Under the pieces are notes generated by a model that did not search any database, was not told the origin of the DNA, and saw only the letters and a list, made by a program, of their open reading frames with translations. Below are positions 15,296 through 22,477 of a DNA stretch of 64,000 nt, in pieces. The DNA comes from Actinoplanes palleronii (GTDB taxonomy: Bacteria > Actinomycetota > Actinomycetes > Mycobacteriales > Micromonosporaceae), in contig NZ_BOMS01000137.1 in assembly GCF_016862315.1 (NCBI RefSeq), forward strand, positions 1-64,000. Direction: 5' to 3'. Position 1 is the stretch's first letter. Every line of letters starts with the position of its first letter. A program made the translations under genes and the position numbers.

Positions 15296-15339
15296 GTGAA
15301 GAGGACGAGCGCGAGCGCGGTGGCGTTGTACAGTTTCAT
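15292..15339 (-). CDS. Possible 15-residue hydrophobic peptide
   Basis: ATG 15339 encodes MKLYNATALALVLFT and a TGA that overlaps the ATG of the next frame (ATGA, 15295-15292). It begins two bases after the stop of the secreted protein gene at 15342. The tight stop-start and ATGA linkage on both sides argues that it is translated as a coupling or leader peptide, or is a real single-helix peptide. No strong Shine-Dalgarno is visible. Confidence 0.4.
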   Translation of the reverse strand: MKLYNATALALVLFT

Positions 15340-15341
15340 GG

Positions 15342-15872
15342 TCAGAGCAGTATGCCGAGTTCGGCGTCCGCGGTGGGGCGGGGGTGCCGGTGCTCGCCGT
15401 ACACAATAATGCCGTCGAAATCGGCAGTGAGCCCGCCGACCGAGTTGATCCGGAAGTCCGTCAGCGGTCCCGTGCCGGCGAGGTCGAGGATCGCGTCCTG
15501 CGTCCTGACCAGATCGGCCATGCTGAATGTGCGCTGCTCCACGGTGAGCGGGATGCCCATCTGGCGCGCCTTGTCCTTGATCAGTTGCTGGGTGTGGTTG
15601 GCGGCGCCGTGCCAGAGCAGCACTGTCGAGCCCGCGTCCGGGTTGTTCACCGACTCGATGTAACCGCTGGTCTCGATCCCGGGCTGGGTGACGATCCAGG
15701 TTTTCAGGTCACCGAGCAGGTTCTGCCGGCGCCAGAGTTCCTGGTCGTCGGCGCCCAGCGCCCGCGCGTCGACCTGCGCGGCGGGGTCGTCGTCGGCGAC
15801 TGCCGCCCGGGCGCCGCCGAGGCCGGCGATCGCCACGAGAAGCACGGCGGCGGCTCGTGTCCGGAACTGCAC
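15342..15872 (-). CDS. Secreted protein of unknown function
   Basis: A 176-residue protein with a clear signal peptide (RTRAAAVLLVAIAGLGGARA, probable cleavage after AVA before DDDP). The mature part has about 145 residues of mixed alpha/beta character with a central VLLWHGAANHTQQLIKDKAR segment and a hydrophobic C-terminus; I recognise no enzyme motif. The upstream spacer contains no obvious operator. It is the first gene of a tight minus-strand group with the 15-codon frame and the amber-interrupted gene, all probably exported or membrane-associated, suggesting a small secreted system or its remains. Confidence 0.75.
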   Translation of the reverse strand: MQFRTRAAAVLLVAIAGLGGARAAVADDDPAAQVDARALGADDQELWRRQNLLGDLKTWIVTQPGIETSGYIESVNNPDAGSTVLLWHGAANHTQQLIKDKARQMGIPLTVEQRTFSMADLVRTQDAILDLAGTGPLTDFRINSVGGLTADFDGIIVYGEHRHPRPTADAELGILL

Positions 15873-16038
15873 GCGTCTCCTCGATGGCTGGCTCGACTCG
15901 AATTGATCACTCGGTGGGCTGCAGAGTACATATGCCCTGGCCGCGCCGCGAAAAATCGGTGGCTTCCGGCTGCGCTGGTGCGGAAACTACGACGATGTTG
16001 TGCACACCTGAGGGATTCCCGAGCCAACGCCGCCGGTG

Positions 16039-16350
16039 ATGACGCCCGACGAACCGCCGCTTCTCGGCAGCCGATGGCCGATCCTCACCGCGCAGATCGT
16101 GGCCGCGCTCCGCGACGACGGCGAAAACGGTCTGGCGGAGCAGGTCGCTGCTCTCCGCGTCCTGCGGATGTGCGAATGCGACGACGACTTCTGTCAGAGC
16201 TTCTACACGCAACCGCCGCCGGACGGCGCCTACGGCCCGGACCACCGCAACGTCGCGCCGGACCCGAGCTGGCCGGGCATGCTCATCCTCGATGTCGTCC
16301 GCGACGTGATCATGTTCGTGGAGGTCCTCTACCGCCCACCGCTCGACTGA
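16039..16350 (+). CDS. Conserved hypothetical protein
   Basis: A 103-residue cytoplasmic protein from ATG 16039 (GTG 16036 is equally possible). It contains VLRMCECDDDFCQSFYTQPP, with two Cys spaced by five residues, then a C-terminal strand region LILDVVRDVIMFVEVLYR. Small actinobacterial proteins with a C-x-C-x3-F-C-type core are known but uncharacterised; the motif could bind a metal. It stands alone, divergent from the secreted protein operon and convergent with the TetR gene, with an AT-rich palindrome between them (16373-16386). Confidence 0.7.
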   Translation: MTPDEPPLLGSRWPILTAQIVAALRDDGENGLAEQVAALRVLRMCECDDDFCQSFYTQPPPDGAYGPDHRNVAPDPSWPGMLILDVVRDVIMFVEVLYRPPLD

Positions 16351-16372
16351 CGGTGGGTCACCCCAAAAAATG

Positions 16373-16386
16373 AAAGAACACTCTTT
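16373..16386. terminator. Possible bidirectional terminator
   Basis: AAAGA-ACAC-TCTTT, flanked by A and T runs (16364-16388), lies between the convergent gene ends at 16350 and 16411. The A-tract on one side and T-tract on the other would act for both strands, but the stem is short and AT-only. Confidence 0.4.
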
Positions 16387-16410
16387 TTGTACGACGGAGA
16401 GCGCGCCCGA

Positions 16411-16947
16411 TCAGCCCCTGATGATCGCCATCAGCCCCGCGGCGAACGGGGCGGGGTCCACGTCCCCGCGGATCGCCAGCTGCTGGCTGTAGGCGGCGCA
16501 GAGCGCCACGAAAGCCTCGGCGATCTGCCCCGCCTGAGCACGTCGCGCATCCGGCACCAACTCGGCGATCGCGGCCCGCATGGCGGCCAGTTGCCGCTGC
16601 ACCACCGCTGCCAGCTGCGGTGACACCGCTGCCTCGGCATAGATCTGCGCGACCAGCCGTGCGTGGTGGGAGTCCCGTGCCCGCGCACGCACGTGCTCGA
16701 GGAACCCCGACACGGCCTCGGCGGTGAGCGCCCTCGGCAGCGCGTCGGTGCCCTGCTCGCAGACGGCGACGACGATCTCGTCCTTGCTGGTGAAGTACCG
16801 GTAGATGGCGCCGTTGGAGAGCCCGGACTCGGCGATGATGTCGGTCATCGACGTGTGTGCGAACCCGTGGCTGGCGAACCGGGACCGGGCCGCGTCCACG
16901 ATCTGCTGGCGGCGGGCGTCGAGGTGAGCCTGGCTGACCCTTGGCAT
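16411..16947 (-). CDS. TetR-family regulator
   Basis: A 178-residue repressor. The HTH spans about residues 15-60 with HTSMTDIIAESGLSNGAIYRYFTSK, a canonical TetR DNA-binding segment ending in YRYF. The C-terminal domain is short and Ala-rich. It is divergent from an aldo/keto reductase gene and a 20-base palindrome overlaps its own start region (16948-16967), so it probably represses both. The ligand would be a substrate of the reductase; this is inference from gene order. Confidence 0.92.
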   Translation of the reverse strand: MPRVSQAHLDARRQQIVDAARSRFASHGFAHTSMTDIIAESGLSNGAIYRYFTSKDEIVVAVCEQGTDALPRALTAEAVSGFLEHVRARARDSHHARLVAQIYAEAAVSPQLAAVVQRQLAAMRAAIAELVPDARRAQAGQIAEAFVALCAAYSQQLAIRGDVDPAPFAAGLMAIIRG

Positions 16948-16967
16948 AAAAGAGTGACCTCTCTTTT
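16948..16967. promoter_or_regulatory. TetR operator between regulator and aldo/keto reductase
   Basis: AAAAGAG-TGACCT-CTCTTTT: perfect 7-base inverted arms with a 6-base centre, immediately upstream of the TetR ATG and 43 bases before the reductase ATG at 17010. It is the only strong symmetric site in the divergent promoter. Confidence 0.75.
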
Positions 16968-17009
16968 TAGGTGCTACTGTCGGAGCCTACCCGATCTTCA
17001 GGAGTCGCC

Positions 17010-18044
17010 ATGCGTTACCAGACCTTCGGCCGGCTGACCGGACTGCGCGTGTCGGAGTACGCGCTCGGCACGGCCACGTTCAGCACGGCGAACGCCGCGG
17101 CCGCCCAGCAGATCTTCGAGACCTTCGTCGACGCCGGCGGCACCACGTTCGACACGTCGAACATCTACCAGGACGGTCAGGCCGAGACCGTGCTCGGCGG
17201 GCTGCTCGGGCCGCGGCGCGACGACTTCGTGGTGATCACCAAGTACAGCGGGACCCGGCAGGCCGAGCCCCGCCCCGGAAGCACCGGCAACAGCCGCAAG
17301 ATCATGGTCCGGTCGCTCGAGGCGAGCCTGCGCCGGCTGAACACCGACTACGTCGACGTCTTCATGCCGCACTTCCCGGACGGCGTCACACCGATCGAGG
17401 AGATCCTGGCCGGCTTCGACGACCTGATCCGCTCCGGCAAGATCCGGCACGGTGGTCTGTCCAACTTCCCGGCCTGGCGGATCGCCGGCGCCGCCGTCCG
17501 GGCCGACCTGCGCGGGCTGGCCCCGCTGGTCGGCATCCAGACCGAGTACAGCCTGGCCGAACGCTCCGCCGACCGGGAACTGCTGCCGATGGCGCAGGCG
17601 TACGGTCTCGGCGTGGTGCTGTACTCGCCGCTGGCCGGGGGACTGCTGACCGGCAAGTACCGGCAGGGGGAGCAGGGCCGGCTGAGTGCTCGCGGCGACG
17701 CGATCGAGGGAACCGCGCAGCGCTCCGCGGTCGTCGACGCGGTGCTGGCGATCGCCGACGAGCTGGGTGTCAGCGCGGTCCAGGTCTCCCTGGCGTGGCT
17801 GCGTCGCCGGTCCGCACGGGCCGCCACGGCGCTGGTCCCGATCGCCGGCCCGCGTACCCTCGCCCAGCTGCAGGAATACCTGCAGTCGCTGCACCTCGAC
17901 CTCGACGACAAACACTACCGACTGCTGGACGAGGTCAGCGCGGTCCGGCCGGGCACCCCGCACGAGGACGTCGCCGCGGCCCTGAGTCACGGCGCCGACG
18001 GCGACCGCAGCCTGCTCGACCTGCCGGCCGTTCCGGTCAGGTGA
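17010..18044 (+). CDS. Aldo/keto reductase (AKR, potassium-channel-beta-like group)
   Basis: A 344-residue NADP-dependent reductase with D48, Y53, K78 and H121 as the catalytic tetrad, and a long C-terminal part with LVPIAGPRTLAQLQE as the cofactor phosphate region. It belongs to the larger AKR group related to KvBeta and Tas-like proteins, distinct from the two smaller AKRs of this window. CAGGAG precedes the ATG at 17010; a longer frame from 16971 overlaps the operator and is rejected. It reduces an unknown carbonyl compound and is likely derepressed through the divergent TetR. Confidence 0.92.
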   Translation: MRYQTFGRLTGLRVSEYALGTATFSTANAAAAQQIFETFVDAGGTTFDTSNIYQDGQAETVLGGLLGPRRDDFVVITKYSGTRQAEPRPGSTGNSRKIMVRSLEASLRRLNTDYVDVFMPHFPDGVTPIEEILAGFDDLIRSGKIRHGGLSNFPAWRIAGAAVRADLRGLAPLVGIQTEYSLAERSADRELLPMAQAYGLGVVLYSPLAGGLLTGKYRQGEQGRLSARGDAIEGTAQRSAVVDAVLAIADELGVSAVQVSLAWLRRRSARAATALVPIAGPRTLAQLQEYLQSLHLDLDDKHYRLLDEVSAVRPGTPHEDVAAALSHGADGDRSLLDLPAVPVR

Positions 18045-18103
18045 CGGCGGCGGGCGGCTCTTCCGTCGTACGGAAGAAGCGGGAACGATGAGCGGCGCGG
18101 TCC

Positions 18104-18692
18104 TCAGCCGGTGAAATAAAGCCAGAAAGCGACGGTCGTCTCGGGTTCCGCGTCGTCGGACCAGGTGGTCGGGCCGCCGGCGAACTCGCGATGCAGGTAG
18201 TCGGCCACGTCGAAGCCGGCGAAGACGATGTCGGTCTGGTGGACCGACAGCACCGGGTGGCCGGACGTGCCGCGACCGGCGGGCAGGAAGCGGTGCGCGT
18301 ACACCGGAACGAGCCGGGGGACGGTCGCGAGATGAGCGCGGGCCTGATCGAGAACGGTCGCCAGGTCGGCGGGTCGCTCGCCCCAGCCGGGGTACCAGAA
18401 GCCGGCGTGTTCGACGTCGAAGAGGACGCCGTCGACCGGGCGGTCGAGCATCGTGCGCAGGGTGTCCGGGTCGCCGTCGCGCCAGTCCGGCCAGCGATCG
18501 GCGGTCGGCAGGCAGATGCTGAGAAAGGCCCGGTGGTCGTCGGCGAAGGTGAACCCGAACTGCTGCTCGATCCGGTCGAACTCGGCCGGCGTCAGACCGG
18601 GCTGCAGGTGGTGACGCGTGCCGGTGAGGTGGCGGGCCGCCCGCGCGCCCGCGACGACGTCCTCGTCGAACTGGTCGGTCGGCCCACGTCAC
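18104..18692 (-). pseudogene. SMI1/KNR4 (SUKH) domain protein lacking a usable start
   Basis: The minus frame from about 18680 to 18104 encodes QFDEDVVAGARAARHLTG..., then LTPAEFDRIEQQFGFTFADD, a SUKH/SMI1-KNR4 signature, and continues through WYPGWGERP to AFWLYFTG. The cupin stop TGA is in the same frame directly before it and no ATG, GTG or TTG occurs until ATG 18451, which would cut the domain in half. A GTG at 18692 overlapping the cupin stop (GTGA) would be an ideal coupled start but is in another frame, so a one-base shift within the first ten codons is likely (mutation or error). SUKH proteins often act as immunity proteins; here the role is unknown. Confidence 0.65.
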
Positions 18693-19072
18693 GCTCCGGG
18701 CTGGGCGGCACGGTCATCGGCGGGTGGCGCGCTCCAGTCCGGTTTGCCGCCGGCCGCGGTCGAGGTGACGTCGGGGCCGATCAGGAGGAAGTGGGCCTCG
18801 TCGCCGTCGACGCGGGGGCAGTGCTCGACGCCGCGGGGGATGACCAGCAGGTCGCCGGGCGTCAACGGGACGTCGCCGTCGCGCAGTTGGATCGTCATCC
18901 GGCCGTACAAAAGCAAGAATGTCTCGTCTTGATCGTCGTGGGAATGCCAATGTGTGGATCGGGTTCCCTTCGCGACCTTGAGCAGGTTGCCGTTGGCCGC
19001 GGCGAGCACGCGCTGGGACCAGAACTCGGTGAGGCCGGCCGCTTCGTCGGCCAGGGCGAACTTTGTGAGCAT
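18689..19072 (-). CDS. Cupin-domain protein
   Basis: A 127-residue single-cupin protein. GTRSTHWHSHDDQDETFLLL is cupin motif 1 with the metal ligands (two His, Glu), and PGDLLVIPRGVEHCPRVDGD is motif 2 with the final His. Start at ATG 19072; an upstream ATG at 19132 would overlap the divergent gene. Such small cupins bind Fe or Mn and act as dioxygenases, isomerases or sugar-binding regulators. It is divergent from a GlxA-type regulator and its stop overlaps the presumed start of the SUKH frame, so both may be transcribed together under that regulator. Confidence 0.88.
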   Translation of the reverse strand: MLTKFALADEAAGLTEFWSQRVLAAANGNLLKVAKGTRSTHWHSHDDQDETFLLLYGRMTIQLRDGDVPLTPGDLLVIPRGVEHCPRVDGDEAHFLLIGPDVTSTAAGGKPDWSAPPADDRAAQPGA

Positions 19073-19123
19073 GCACCGATCCTGACCGGGGAACGACCGG
19101 CCCGGCACTGGTAGAAATGACCA

Positions 19124-20131
19124 ATGCCGCAAGGATCCTCACACCGGGTTGTCCTCGTCGTCGACGAACAGTCCAACCCGTTCGAGATCGGCTGCGCGTG
19201 CGAGATATTCGGCGGTCCGCTGCGGCCCGAGATCGGATTTTTACTGTACGACCTGAAGGTCGTCGCTCCCCGCGCATCGACGCCCATGCGTGACGCACTG
19301 TTCAGCATCGGCGCGGTGGGGCGCCTCGACGAGATCGACGAAGCGGACACCGTGATCGTGCCGAACCGGCCGTACGTCGAAACGCCCTCCCGCCCGGCCC
19401 TGCTCGCGGCCCTGCGCCGCGCGCACCAGCGCGGCGCCCGGATGGTCGGCCTGTGCACGGGCGCGTTCACCCTGGCCGAGGCCGGCCTGCTCGACGGTCG
19501 CCGGGCCACCGTGCACTGGAACCTGGCGGACGAGTTCCGGGCGCGCTTCCCGGCGGTGCGGCTGGAACCCGACGTGCTGTTCGTCGACGACGGTGACGTG
19601 CTGACCTCGGCGGGCAGCGCCGCGGCGCTCGACCTGGGGCTGCACCTCGTCCGGCGCGACCACGGCGCGGAGATCGCCAACCACGTCAGCCGCCGCCTGG
19701 TCTTCGCCGCCTACCGCGACGGCGGCCAGCGCCAGTTCGTGGAACGCCCGATGCCGCCAGCCGCCGACCAGTCCCTCGCGCCGATGATGGCCTGGGCCCA
19801 GCAGTGCCTGGACGAGCCGCTGACCGTGGCGGACCTCGCGCGGCGGTGCGGGATGAGCGTGGGCAGCCTGCACCGGCGGTTCCGTGCCGAGATCGGCACC
19901 ACCCCGCTGGCCTGGCTGACCGTGGAGCGCGTCACGCTGGCCTGCCGCCTGATCGAGCAGGGCGGTCACGGCCTGGAAGCCGTCGCGCGCCGCGCCGGGC
20001 TGGGCACCGGCGCGAACATGCGCGCCCTGTTCCAGCGGCACGTGGGCGTGAGCCCGGCGGATTATCGGCGGCGCTTCTATGGCCCCGCACCGTTGCCCAG
20101 CGACCGGGATGCAACGGACAGGACCAGCTGA
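19124..20131 (+). CDS. GlxA-type AraC-family regulator (DJ-1/PfpI N-domain)
   Basis: A 335-residue protein with an N-terminal DJ-1/PfpI domain (VVLVVDEQSNPFEIGCACEI through GARMVGLCTGAFTLAEAGLL, with the nucleophile-elbow Cys in GLCTGAF) and a C-terminal AraC DNA-binding domain with two HTHs (TVADLARRCGMSVGSLHRRF and LEAVARRAGLGTGANMRALF). This is the GlxA/FtrA layout: the amidase-like domain senses a ligand rather than catalyses. It is divergent from the cupin gene, which is its most likely target. Two direct hairpin repeats follow the gene at 20154-20276. Confidence 0.92.
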   Translation: MPQGSSHRVVLVVDEQSNPFEIGCACEIFGGPLRPEIGFLLYDLKVVAPRASTPMRDALFSIGAVGRLDEIDEADTVIVPNRPYVETPSRPALLAALRRAHQRGARMVGLCTGAFTLAEAGLLDGRRATVHWNLADEFRARFPAVRLEPDVLFVDDGDVLTSAGSAAALDLGLHLVRRDHGAEIANHVSRRLVFAAYRDGGQRQFVERPMPPAADQSLAPMMAWAQQCLDEPLTVADLARRCGMSVGSLHRRFRAEIGTTPLAWLTVERVTLACRLIEQGGHGLEAVARRAGLGTGANMRALFQRHVGVSPADYRRRFYGPAPLPSDRDATDRTS

Positions 20132-20153
20132 CCCCGCCACCCGCCCGAGTGTG

Positions 20154-20276
20154 CCCGGCTGGTTCTGGCGGCCGTTATGCGGGTCTCATTCGGGCCGCTG
20201 TGTCCAGCCGGGTGCGCCCCGGCTGGTTCTGGTGGCCGTTATGCGGGTCTCATAAGGGCCGCTGTGTCCAGCCGGG
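20154..20276. repeat. Two tandem copies of a 59-base hairpin unit
   Basis: Copies at 20154-20212 and 20218-20276, period 64. Each is bounded by cccggctgg and its exact complement ccagccggg, and the second copy has an inner pair (gtggccgttatg with cataagggccgc) that makes a long imperfect stem. They lie between convergent genes ending at 20131 and 20286, so they could act as a double bidirectional terminator; the ggctgg/ccagcc ends are shared with the other hairpin family in this window. Confidence 0.75.
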
Positions 20277-20285
20277 CGGCTCCGA

Positions 20286-20786
20286 TCAGCGAGCCTGATC
20301 GACGAAGCCGAGGCGGCGGTTCATCGCGATGGCGGTGTGGTTCTCCGGGTGGTGGAAGGCGACGAGTCGCTGGCAGCCTGCGGAGCGGGCGAAGCGGATC
20401 GCGAGGAGTTTCAGCGCGAGGGACAGTCCCTTGCCGCGGTGCGGGGCGAGCACGCCGGTCATCTCCGAGAACGCTTCGTCCTGGTGGACGGACGTGGCGG
20501 ACATGCCGATCCAGTCACCGTCGAGGACGGCGATGACGACACCCTCCGGGTCATACGTCGGCACGTCGATGCGCTGGGCGACGTACTCGTCGTACGCATA
20601 GAAGGGTCCGCGATTCGGGATGTCGGCCGAGCAGGTCTTGTTGAGCTCGTAGAGCGCGCGGCGGTCGCCCAGCTCGGCCATCGTCGAGAAGCGGATGTCC
20701 GCGGATCGGGCGCGGTGCAGGTAGTGCTCGAAGCTCGCGTCGTCGAACCGTGTGATGTCCAGTTCAAGCTTGACCCAGTCGACCAT
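20286..20786 (-). CDS. GNAT-family N-acetyltransferase
   Basis: A 166-residue acetyltransferase. The acetyl-CoA pyrophosphate loop is MTGVLAPHRGKGLSLALKLL (V-x-x-x-x-R-G-K-G), followed by the strand and helix of motif B, LVAFHHPENHTAIAMNRRLG. The N-terminal third is helical with an acceptor-binding region. It transfers an acetyl group to an unknown amine; the family includes aminoglycoside and protein acetyltransferases. Its 5' end overlaps the MazF-like gene by 23 bases, so the two are cotranscribed, MazF-like first. Confidence 0.9.
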   Translation of the reverse strand: MVDWVKLELDITRFDDASFEHYLHRARSADIRFSTMAELGDRRALYELNKTCSADIPNRGPFYAYDEYVAQRIDVPTYDPEGVVIAVLDGDWIGMSATSVHQDEAFSEMTGVLAPHRGKGLSLALKLLAIRFARSAGCQRLVAFHHPENHTAIAMNRRLGFVDQAR

Positions 20787-21174
20787 GGGAACGAACTCTA
20801 CCGATGTCGATGGCCTGGTCGAGCTGCCGCATCGTCTCGGCCGGCAGCGTGGTCACGCGCTCGGTCAGGGCACCGGGTTCGACGGTCAGTTCCCAGGTGC
20901 AGAAGATGTGGCCGTTGCGGGGGAGCGCCACCCGCACCACGCCGACCTGGTGGAGGGTCTCACTCAGGTCGATGGGTACCTCGATGCCGACGAGTGGGCC
21001 GGTGTCCGCGACCGGACGGGCCTCGGCCGCCTGCTCCGGGGTGAGGATGACGAAGCCCCGCTTCTGTTCCGCGGTGGCCGGCGCGACGATCTGCACCGCG
21101 TCCCCGTGGTCGGAGATCAGCACGACCGGCCACTCGGTGTCGAGCGGTGTCCACCAGACCTCGCCGCGTTTCAC
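20764..21174 (-). CDS. PemK/MazF-like protein
   Basis: A 136-residue protein beginning at the GTG at 21174 with GGGGAGACGGC upstream. The N-terminus MKRGEVWWTPLD is the classic MazF/PemK beginning (first barrel strand), followed by PVVLISDHGDAVQIVAPAT and a long helical tail. MazF-like enzymes are ribonucleases of toxin-antitoxin pairs, but no short antitoxin gene is adjacent on either side and the canonical C-terminal T/S-D-x-x-R region is not evident, so a non-toxic relative is equally possible. Cotranscribed with the GNAT gene. Confidence 0.7.
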   Translation of the reverse strand: MKRGEVWWTPLDTEWPVVLISDHGDAVQIVAPATAEQKRGFVILTPEQAAEARPVADTGPLVGIEVPIDLSETLHQVGVVRVALPRNGHIFCTWELTVEPGALTERVTTLPAETMRQLDQAIDIGRVRSHGRLGQA

Positions 21175-21196
21175 GCCGTCTCCCCACCCGGTCGGT

Positions 21197-21420
21197 CCGC
21201 CGGAGCATAGCGGGCCGTACGAGAACCGCAGTGACGTCCCGGCCCTCGGTCTGGAGGTGGACGACGGCATGGTGATCTTCCATGCGGCGGACCCGGCGGT
21301 CGCCGAGGCGGTCTGGGGTTTCCGGTGGGTGCCGGCAATCCGGACCCGCCCACGTCCGTCGACAACGGGGCGGGCTGGCGGCCCTACCTCGATCATCTGT
21401 CGCTGACCTGCGTGGACATT
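21197..21420 (+). pseudogene. Degenerate coding remnant with a frameshift
   Basis: Plus-strand sequence reads YENRSDVPALGLEVDDGMVI, then FHAADPAVAEAVWGFRWVP in one frame and GNPDPPTSVDNGAGWRPYLD, then HLSLTCVD in the next. The two join into one plausible protein if one base is changed near 21330. There is no start codon with a ribosome site, and it overlaps the promoter side of the MazF-like gene. I take it as a decayed gene of unknown type; the call is from coding character only. Confidence 0.35.
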
Positions 21421-21486
21421 ACGAGGGGTTCACCTCGCTCTGTTCGGCCGGGTTCCCGGCGTGCTGAGCCGCGACAAAGTTGGCAA

Positions 21487-21568
21487 CGATTTTCATTACG
21501 AAAACGCGTGTTTCGCTTGCACGGCTCCTCGGCCGTCACTAGCTTCTCGGTAATGAAAATCGCTTTCA
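21487..21568. promoter_or_regulatory. Zur-like boxes over the start of the CooC-like gene
   Basis: TGAAAATCGCTTTCA (21554-21568) overlaps the start codon at 21553 and differs by one base from perfect symmetry of the Zur-type pattern TGAAAAtNNTTTTCA. A 13-base inverted copy, cgattttcattac, lies at 21487-21499 opposite gtaatgaaaatcg at 21550-21562. The codons under the site (AAA, GCT, ACT) are unusual for this GC-rich genome, which supports selection on the DNA word. Zur assignment is an inference. Confidence 0.45.
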
Positions 21569-22473
21569 CTGGCAAGGGCGGCAGTGGCAAGAGCACCCTG
21601 GCCGCGCTCTTCGTCGGACACCTGCGCGCCACCGGCCGCCGGGTCCTGGCGATCGACGCCGACGTCAACGTGCACCTCGCCCCGCTGCTCGGGGTCACCG
21701 CCGACCGGGGGGCCGCGCTGTCACATCCGGACAATGCCACGTCCGTGCGCCGCCACCTGATGGGCACCAACACCCTGGTCGGCGCGGTCGAGCACTTCGT
21801 CGCCACCACCCCGCCCGGTCCCGGCTCGCGCCTGGTCACCCTCGATCCCGCCGACCCGGTGCTGGCCGGGCACGGTGTGGCGCTCGACGAGCGCACCCAC
21901 GTCATGCACGTGGGCACCTACGAGCCGGAGGACATCGGCGGCGGCTGCTACCACGGCCACCTGGCCATCCTGGAGAACCTGCTGTCGCACCTGCGGGCGC
22001 AGCCCGGCGACTGGGTGGTCTGCGACATGGTGGCCGGTACCGACGCGTTCGCCAACTCGCTGCACGCCCAGTTCGACGCGATCGTGGTGGTCGTCGAACC
22101 CACGCCGGAATCGGTCACGGTGGCCCGCCGATACCGGGAACTGGCGGCTGCGGCAGGCGTCGAGGACCTGCTGATCCTGGTCGGCAACAAGGTGGTCGAC
22201 GAGGTCGACGTCGACTACCTGCGCCGCGAGTTGGGTGCTGAACCGCTCGCGGTGCTGCCGGCCCAGGCCGGCCTGCGACGGGCCCGGCAGGACGGGCGGT
22301 GCCCGCGGACCGAGGACCTCGAGGACGTCGGTCCGCTGCGGACCATCGCCGACGCGGTGCGACCGGTGTCCGTGCCCCGGCGAGACGCCTACCTGCGCGA
22401 ACTGCACCTGAAGCTGGCGCAGAAGGACTGGGTGCGCAGCCTGCACGGCGACGTGGCCGGTCAGGCGGTCTGA
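21553..22473 (+). CDS. CooC/MinD-like P-loop ATPase
   Basis: A 306-residue ATPase starting MKIAFTGKGGSGKSTLAALF: a deviant Walker A (GKGGSGKST, 7-15) of the MinD/CooC/NifH class. VLAIDADVNVHL follows as switch region and DWVVCDMVAGTDAF as Walker B. Cysteine C137-like in GGGCYHGH may serve metal or dimer contact. CooC proteins insert nickel or otherwise mature metalloenzymes, but no CO dehydrogenase genes are visible here. The metal-regulator-like sites at the promoter suggest a metal-homeostasis job. The gene is followed 4 bases later, convergently, by a TetR gene. Confidence 0.85.
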   Translation: MKIAFTGKGGSGKSTLAALFVGHLRATGRRVLAIDADVNVHLAPLLGVTADRGAALSHPDNATSVRRHLMGTNTLVGAVEHFVATTPPGPGSRLVTLDPADPVLAGHGVALDERTHVMHVGTYEPEDIGGGCYHGHLAILENLLSHLRAQPGDWVVCDMVAGTDAFANSLHAQFDAIVVVVEPTPESVTVARRYRELAAAAGVEDLLILVGNKVVDEVDVDYLRRELGAEPLAVLPAQAGLRRARQDGRCPRTEDLEDVGPLRTIADAVRPVSVPRRDAYLRELHLKLAQKDWVRSLHGDVAGQAV

Positions 22474-22477
22474 CCGG

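Noticed and set aside
16998..18692. A 564-codon minus-strand frame across the aldo/keto reductase
   Set aside because: Antisense shadow of the AKR; only its first codons matter, as the GTG that should start the SUKH gene before a probable frameshift.
20764..21174. A complete MazEF toxin-antitoxin pair
   Set aside because: No short antitoxin-like frame is adjacent; upstream is a degenerate relic and downstream a GNAT gene, so a TA pair is not supported.
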